A stretch of DNA of 64,000 bases from Rosa chinensis (lineage: Eukaryota; Streptophyta; Magnoliopsida; Rosales; Rosaceae): contig NC_037090.1 in assembly GCF_002994745.2 (NCBI RefSeq), positions 41,812,001-41,876,000 of the forward strand, read 5' to 3'. Made by a program: the position numbers and the translations under genes. The first letter of the stretch is position 1. Every line of letters starts with the position of its first letter. The notes below the pieces were generated by a model. That model was not told where the DNA came from. It saw only the letters and a program-made list of their open reading frames with translations, and ran no database searches. Shown here in pieces: positions 58,501 through 64,000 of this stretch.

Positions 58501-58988
58501 GATTTGCCTCAAAATATTTTCTCTCACATATAATTAAGTGATTATAAGCTTTTAAGCATTGCCTTGAATCTGAGAGAAGAAAGAGTGATATATCTATGTG
58601 AGGTTTGAATCATGACTTGTTTGAAATATGTTGAGCTCCACCCATCACCATTGTTTACCCCCAAGTCTTACATGCTTCTATGTGAATTATATTTTGTAAT
58701 TAGCTCTTGAATATCTTGATGATGTGATTCTTGGTTAAGTGCTAATCTTTGTGACTTGAAAGTATGAGATTTCTGAGACAATATGTTAAGGGGCAATAGA
58801 GTCTTTTGTGTGTCTTTGTTTGTGACGTTTTTGCCTTGGTTTTTGTCTTAACTTTTTACGTTTTTCTTGTTTGTGAGTCTTTGTGTTTTTCGTTTTCTAC
58901 ACTTAGCATTTTCTTCATTGGTTTCTTTGTTTTGTGTTTTAATTTTTTTGGTTTGTTATGTTGATTTTGCTAAGGGACTAGCAAAAGC

Positions 58989-59004
58989 TAAGTGTGGGGG
59001 AATC
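58989..59004 (+). promoter_or_regulatory. Element A polypurine tract
   Basis: AAGTGTGGGGGAATC lies directly before the 3' LTR at 59005. Confidence 0.85.
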
Positions 59005-60804
59005 TGATAGGAGCACAAAGTGTGACGTTTTTAATATGTATTTTCCCTCATTTGGCTAAGTTATTCTCTTAAAATTAATAATTATAACATAGTTTATGTT
59101 TTTAGGTATTTCAAGGACTGAAAATGGAGAAAACAAGTGAAAAAGAGCAGAAATGAGCATAAATTAAGGACAAGTCATTTTAGAAACTTTCCTCTTTCAT
59201 TTTAGGAAATATTTCCTATTTTGTTTTAGGAAACTTTCTTCATTTGAACTTTTCTATTTCTGATTTTTATATTTTAATGAGAGTCCATCACATTAAGAAC
59301 TCTTGACTGATGAATTCAAGGAAAACTTAAAACAAAAATCATGAAGAATTCAAGGAGATAAAAGGGAGTGTTTATAATCAATATTTATTCTTGATTATCT
59401 TATTTACTATTGATTATAACACTAATTAAATTCTGATTTTTCTTGATTGTAGGAGTTCATTATGTGCACAATTGGAAGAAGAAATTAGTGCAAATCAAAG
59501 GAGAGGAATAAGGGATGTATCTGGTCACTATTCAAGGAATATACAATGAGTCATTAAGGGGAAAAGAGATCAGAAAAATCAAGACTTTGTCATGAGAAAA
59601 TCAAGCAAATTTGGAGGAGAAATCACCTCAAGATGATTGGCCAAGATTGCAACACAAGAGATGAGAATTCCACTATAAATAGCAGCCATTCTCTACTCCA
59701 AAATGATCACTTCTTCATACAAAATTCAGTTCATTAGCTTAGCTCTCTTCTCTCCAAAACCCTCTCCAAATATTCAGAAAAAGCCTCTTGTCGTGAAGAG
59801 CTTTAGGACTTCTCCAAGGCTGTTTGTGTTCTTGAAGGCCAAGCCTTGTGTTCTCTTGATGTTCTCCAAGCTTCCTTGAAGATCAAAAAGTGTAATTCAT
59901 GGCCCTTATTTCTGTTTTCGTAATCTTTAGTATTGAATTTCAGATTTCTTTTATGAGCTTTATTATTGGAATTGGATTTTTGTTGAGAATGAGTTTATGT
60001 TAGTAATTTTCAGATTTGTTTCTTTATGTTCTTGATTTGTTTATGATATCTTTATAATCTGATTTTGTGTCATCCTTTTATATCTTTAAGCATATGATTT
60101 TGGTTGAACAATTATGTTAATCTGCAGGTTGATAAAGCCAAATTTGTGTTCTGATTCACCTAATCGTTTTAGGGCAGAAATTAAAGTGGTAAAGGCTATG
60201 TACAATGGTCGAGATTATATGCTACATGTTTGTGCGTTTGTAACTTCTTATGGATGCATACATGTTTGAATTCAGAATTCTAATTGCACTTAATGATTCA
60301 TATTTAATGTTGACGGATGCTCTTCAGTATTAACGTGATGTTTTATATGAAATATTTTGAGTTACGGACTTTTCCTAACTTAGGAGATTCAAAAGAAGAA
60401 TTAAAGTGGTACTCGATCTCTTCAGACTTGTACTTCGAATTCATTTCTGATATTTAGTGTTGGCACGATTTTAGGTTGTTTAGATTGAAATAATTCCTTG
60501 CATGTCGAGATGGTTTGGAAATTCTGATTTGAGTGTGAAGAAGTCGATCACATGTATATATTTATCTTTTTGTTTTTATTTCATAGGAACTTAGAAACCA
60601 AAATTTGAATCCCCCTTTTTATGGTTGTTTCTTGTGTAAATTTGTATATAAATACTTGTTAATACTTGTTTTAATAATTACTAATTTAAATTGACCCATC
60701 TTTGCAGGAGTACCCTCAATCCCCGGTTAGAACGATCCCTACTTGCTTATATACTAACGAATGACAACAGGGTTTTAAATTGAGTGCCTATTTTGGCCAC
60801 ATCA
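59005..60804 (+). repeat. Element A 3' LTR, 1,800 bp
   Basis: Starts TGATAGGAGC and ends TTGGCCACATCA. Compared with the 5' LTR there are many single changes and some small indels, most of them in the first 600 bp. Confidence 0.92.
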
Positions 60805-62567
60805 ATATCTTGCCCAAAAGTTTTCCCGGGGACGATTTCATTAGGATTCAGATATGCCATTGATTTTCTTTTTCTAGGAACTAAATCTTTTGAACCTATA
60901 GGTCTGCCACGCCTCAAACCTGTAATAGATGGCTCATTAGCCGCCACAATATTTTGTCCAATTGGGATATCAATTCTTGCAGGCGCATTTGTAGCTGGAA
61001 TATGTGATCTTATCACTTTTGTTGTATTAGTGAATGCATCAGGCATTATCTCAGCAATATTTTGTAAATGAAGAATCCGTCGTACTTCATTATCACATTG
61101 TTTGGTACTTGGATCAAGATGAGATAAAGTGAGTACAGTCTATGATAATTTACAACGTTTAAAAGGAACAGTCTTATCTCCCCCTGACGGCGGGAATACC
61201 GTCTCATCAAAGTGACAATCTGCAAAACGTGCAGTAAACATATCACCCGTCGGGGGTTCTAGATATTGAATAATAAATGGTGAATCAAAACCAATATAGA
61301 TTCCCAAATGACGTTGATAGCTCATTTTAGTACGCTGTGGTGGTGTAATAGGCACATAAACAGCACAACCAAAATTCGAAGATGGGAGATATTGGGCTGG
61401 CTCCCAAGGACAAGTTGTAATGGGGAATATTAATTGCTGGCTATAGGCCTCAATCGAATTAGTGTTGCCGCATGCGAAATAGCATGTCCCCAAGCATAAA
61501 TTAGCAACTTTGTTTTCATTAATAGGGTACGCGCTATTATCTGGAGGCGCTTAATAAAAGCTTCTGCCAAACCATTTTGCGTATGAACATGAGGAACAAG
61601 ATGTTCAATATCAATTCCCATAGATATGCAATAATCATCAAAAGTTTGAGATGTAAATTCACCAGCATTATCTAATCAAATGGACTTAATAGAGTAGTCT
61701 AGGAATTGTGCTTGTAATTTAATTATCTGAGCAAGAAGTTTGGCGAATGTCATATTACAAGTGGATAGAAGGCAAACATGAGACCATCTCGTAGATGCAT
61801 CAACCAAGACCATGAAATATTGAAATGGTCCATAGGGTGGTTGGATAGGTCTACAAATGTCCCCGTGAATTCTTTGCAAAAAGGATGGGGATTCACTATC
61901 AATTTTGGCATAAGATGGTCTAATGACCAATTTTCCTTGCGAGCATGCTTTGTAAAGGTTGCTTGGCAAATAACATGTTTAGTCAACAAAGGGCGACCAT
62001 TGGAATTTGTAGTTATCCTCCGTATCATGGTAGATCCGGGGTGACCCAAATGGTCATGCCAAAGCATAATGCATGTTGATCTTTGGATTGTTGGTTCATT
62101 ACATGATATGCCTCAATTAGGGTAATGATTGTGTAATACAACCTAGATGATAGGGCAATCAATTTTTCCAATATGCACCTTTGGCTGCTATTATTGGAAG
62201 TAATGCAAAGATATTCCACATTTTGATCATTTGTGGTCTCAATATAGTATCAATTTAAACGGATATCCTTAAAACTGAGCAGATTCTTTTTGGATCTGGA
62301 AGAGAAAAAAAGCCGCTTGAATGGACAACATAGTGCCATTTGGTAGTCTAATGTGGGCTCTACCAGAGCCTTCAACCAAGCTTGTAGATCCATATATTTT
62401 GGTCACATTAGCTTTAGTAAGAACCAAAGTGGAGAAAAATTTCCGATCGCGAAGAATCATGTGTGTAGTAGCACTGTCAGCAAGACAAATATAATCTCCA
62501 TCTTTTTGGAGTTGAGGGCATCTACGATTCACAGTCATTGCCTTCATAAAATAAAACAAAAAAAATA
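60805..62567 (-). pseudogene. pol: Copia protease and integrase region, degenerate
   Basis: On the minus strand, from 62560 downward: an aspartic-protease-like segment (CLADSATTHMILRD), then after a gap the GAG-pre-integrase motif (LWHDHLGHPGSTMIRR, near 62060), the integrase core with HGDICRPIQPP and FMVLVDASTRW, and HTQNGLAEAFIKRLQ with the catalytic Glu (about 61560). A spacer with RGRPIGSKDLVPRKRK follows before the reverse transcriptase. Frameshifts and stops occur several times (for example near 61680 and 61960). The gag start expected upstream of 62567 is absent. Confidence 0.85.
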
Positions 62568-62678
62568 AATAAACTGCTTATGGCAAAAATATGTAGCAAA
62601 AGACTAACATAATCGTAAAATAAAAATACTTTGCTGAGAACATGCATTATTATAACATTATAATAAAATAATTAGAAA
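62568..62678. other. AT-rich flank upstream of the Copia remnant
   Basis: Contains nothing I recognise. The gag and 5' LTR of the minus-strand Copia should be here and are missing. Confidence 0.4.
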
Positions 62679-62752
62679 TGTGTTGTAGTTTAGCTGGCTA
62701 GGATATTTAGCTAGCGCCCGATTAACTCGGGTTCAAGTCCCCACGACAGAAA
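62679..62752 (+). pseudogene. tRNA-Glu-like relic or SINE head
   Basis: The sequence follows plant tRNA-Glu(CTC) over its whole length. It has an A box (TAGTTTAGCTGG) and a B box (GGTTCAAGTCC), and the acceptor halves GTTGTAG/CCACGAC pair imperfectly. The anticodon stem does not pair and the anticodon position is changed, so it cannot be a working tRNA. It may be a pseudogene or the head of a tRNA-derived SINE; a T-rich tail follows. Confidence 0.55.
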
Positions 62753-63216
62753 AACTATTTTGTTATTTTTCACAAAGAAAAACAAAATAATCATTTGTGG
62801 CAGAAAAAATTAAGTCATTTAATATATTATGCACATAGTAACGATTATAACAGAAATAATCATAAGTAAATATCATTTAGTGTAATCATTGTGCACATAA
62901 TTACAATAGTCATAATGATTCACACGCAATTTACGTGTGTTTCTAGTGCTAATTACCTTGAAATTAGCGAATACTCAATCATTTTTTCGTAGTATTACTT
63001 TGTTTTCTTCATTTATAGGAATTTATGGTCAAGAAAGGAAAAAGACAAAAGAAGTAGCGAATTCGAGCAAAAAGTCAACTATGACTAAAGGACTAAAAGT
63101 CAACTGGTTGACCACCGAGTCAACCAAGTCTACTTGGCCCGATAACATGAAGTCCAAGGCCCAAGACTAAAGAAGCACAAGTGAAGACCCGAGCCCATTT
63201 GTATTATATCTTTGTA
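62753..63216. other. Unassigned AT-rich DNA, LTR-like texture
   Basis: No gene is supported. The part from about 62936 (TGTGTTTCTAGTGC) has the texture of a plant Gypsy LTR (GTCAAGAAAGGAAAAAGAC, AGTCCAAGGCCCAAGAC), but no partner LTR is available in the window. Confidence 0.35.
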
Positions 63217-64000
63217 TTCAAATTTCAAATTTAAAATGGATGTAATGACAATAATAATAGTGAACCACACCTCACACACATCACACATGTGGACGAGATA
63301 TTTATTTGTGTTTACACTAGACACACCCTTACTTATACTTTTACCCTCCGGTTTTCTTTATATTTTTCAAAATGTTTTCTAATCTTCTAATTCTCTACAT
63401 TTATATTAGGTTATTTTAGTCTTTTCATTTTACTCATTTTCTACTTGTTTTTGAGCTCTTGGATTTAGGGTACAAGTCCAATCTTGATCCTTGAACCCAA
63501 TGGGGTATTTGAGCACCTTTGCACACACATTTCACGAGCTCAAGACCCATTTTTCTACACCATAGGCATTTTGGCCGAATTTGGGAGATCTCTCCCTTCT
63601 CACCTCTTCTTCTCTTCTTCTCTTCTTCATCCTCCATTCTTCATCAATCTTTCAAGGGATTTCAAAGAGCATCAAGGAGCATCAAGATTTAAAATTGGGT
63701 AAAGTGAGAAGTCATAAATCAAGGCTTGTCATAATTGCTAGATAGCAATTTGTTGACTTGGCTAAAAAACAAGTAGAAAATGAGTAAAATGAAAAGACTA
63801 AAACAACCTAATAAAAAATGTAGAGGGTTAGAAGATTAGAAAATATTTTGGAAAATATAAAGAAAACCGGAAAGTAAAAGTGTAAGTGAGTGTGTGTCTA
63901 GTGTGAACACAAATAAATATCTCATCAGTGTGATGTTTGTGAGGTGTGGTCCACTATTATTATTATTATCATTACATCCATTTTAAATTTGAAATTTGAA
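63217..64000. repeat. Long inverted repeat (arms 236 bp or more)
   Basis: Arm 1 is 63217-63452 and arm 2 is 63765-64000 in opposite orientation; arm 2 reaches the window edge, so both may be longer. Shared words include TCTAATCTTCTAA, GTCTTTTCATTTTACTCA and TTCAAATTTCAAATTTAAAA. Differences are few. The spacer of about 312 bp is partly CT-rich and contains no supported gene. Confidence 0.85.

Larger units (their letters stand above)
42177..60809 (+). mobile_element. Element A: Athila-like Gypsy retrotransposon, 18.6 kb with nested insert
   Basis: The element body is 42182-60804, with exact TSD ATATC (42177-42181 and 60805-60809). LTRs are 42182-43971 and 59005-60804. Order: LTR, tRNA-Asp primer site, leader, gag, protease, reverse transcriptase, RNase H, integrase, post-pol hairpin, a stray LTR fragment, polypurine tract, LTR. 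Domain order with integrase after RNase H marks Gypsy; primer, gag type and lack of a chromodomain fit Athila. No env-like frame is seen. The reverse transcriptase is split by element C. Confidence 0.9.
28560..62567 (-). mobile_element. Degenerate minus-strand Copia element split by nested insertions
   Basis: Read on the minus strand, Copia pol pieces come in order: protease and integrase (62567-60810), reverse transcriptase N-part (42181-41713), reverse transcriptase C-part (35672-35003), RNase H (29415-about 28600). The gaps are exactly filled by elements A, B and the CACTA transposon, each with an exact target duplication. The protein resembles the same Copia family as the gag at 14526. 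Many stops and frameshifts show it is old. Neither LTR was recognised: gag and the 5' end are missing near 62570, and the 3' end fades near 28560. Confidence 0.8.

Noticed and set aside
62679..62752. A functional tRNA gene
   Set aside because: The anticodon stem does not pair and the acceptor stem has mismatches.

Overview
This is nuclear DNA of a flowering plant, almost certainly a eudicot. Genes have many short exons with GT-AG introns, the background is AT-rich, and most of the window is transposable elements of plant lineages (Copia, Athila-like Gypsy, CACTA, Mutator, hAT, PIF/Harbinger). Rosaceae is my guess from the general look of the repeats, but nothing in the sequence fixes the family or species.

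Region by region. 1-9789: the 3' four fifths of a conserved host gene on the + strand, the plant homologue of the LisH/HEAT-repeat protein RELCH (KIAA1468-like; Arabidopsis At5g16210 as I remember it). Seventeen exons encode 998 residues in one continuous frame; the first exons lie upstream of the window. Two introns are non-canonical: a GC-AG intron (4090-4350) and a convincing minor-spliceosome AT-AC intron (7217-7364). About 10270-16435: a 5' Copia fragment (LTR, leader, gag with one stop codon) split by a 3,033-bp solo LTR, then cut by an Athila-like LTR piece and a CACTA end. 16436-22290: mostly unassigned DNA holding a 920-bp non-autonomous hAT element and a dead PIF/Harbinger transposase. 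22302-24933: a Mutator-like element with a perfect 9-bp target duplication that carries pieces resembling host genes and an unusual palindromic minisatellite. 25110-26081: an apparently intact single-exon gene for a 323-residue protein I do not recognise. 28560-62567: one degenerate Copia element on the minus strand, blown apart by nested insertions. 62568-64000: a tRNA-Glu-like relic and one and a half arms of a long inverted repeat that runs to the window edge.

The nested stack is the main structure. Into the minus-strand Copia pol went (i) a 5,587-bp CACTA transposon (29416-35002, TSD ATA) carrying an apparently intact C48/Ulp1 protease domain, (ii) a 6,040-bp Gypsy-like element without gag-pol (35673-41712, TSD ATATG; 'element B'), and (iii) an 18.6-kb Athila-like Gypsy element (42182-60804, TSD ATATC; 'element A') with gag-pol. 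Element A was itself hit inside its reverse transcriptase by (iv) another gag-pol-less relative (48099-54976, TSD ATCAG; 'element C') whose two 2,027-bp LTRs look nearly identical. All four target duplications can be read exactly, so the order of insertion is clear.

Elements A, B and C share a tRNA-Asp primer site, a G-rich polypurine tract, a U5 segment exactly complementary to the primer-site region, and a small hairpin just after pol whose stem shows a compensatory change between families. They look like an autonomous element plus two derivatives that kept only cis-acting sequences, and this is the most interesting system I see in the window.
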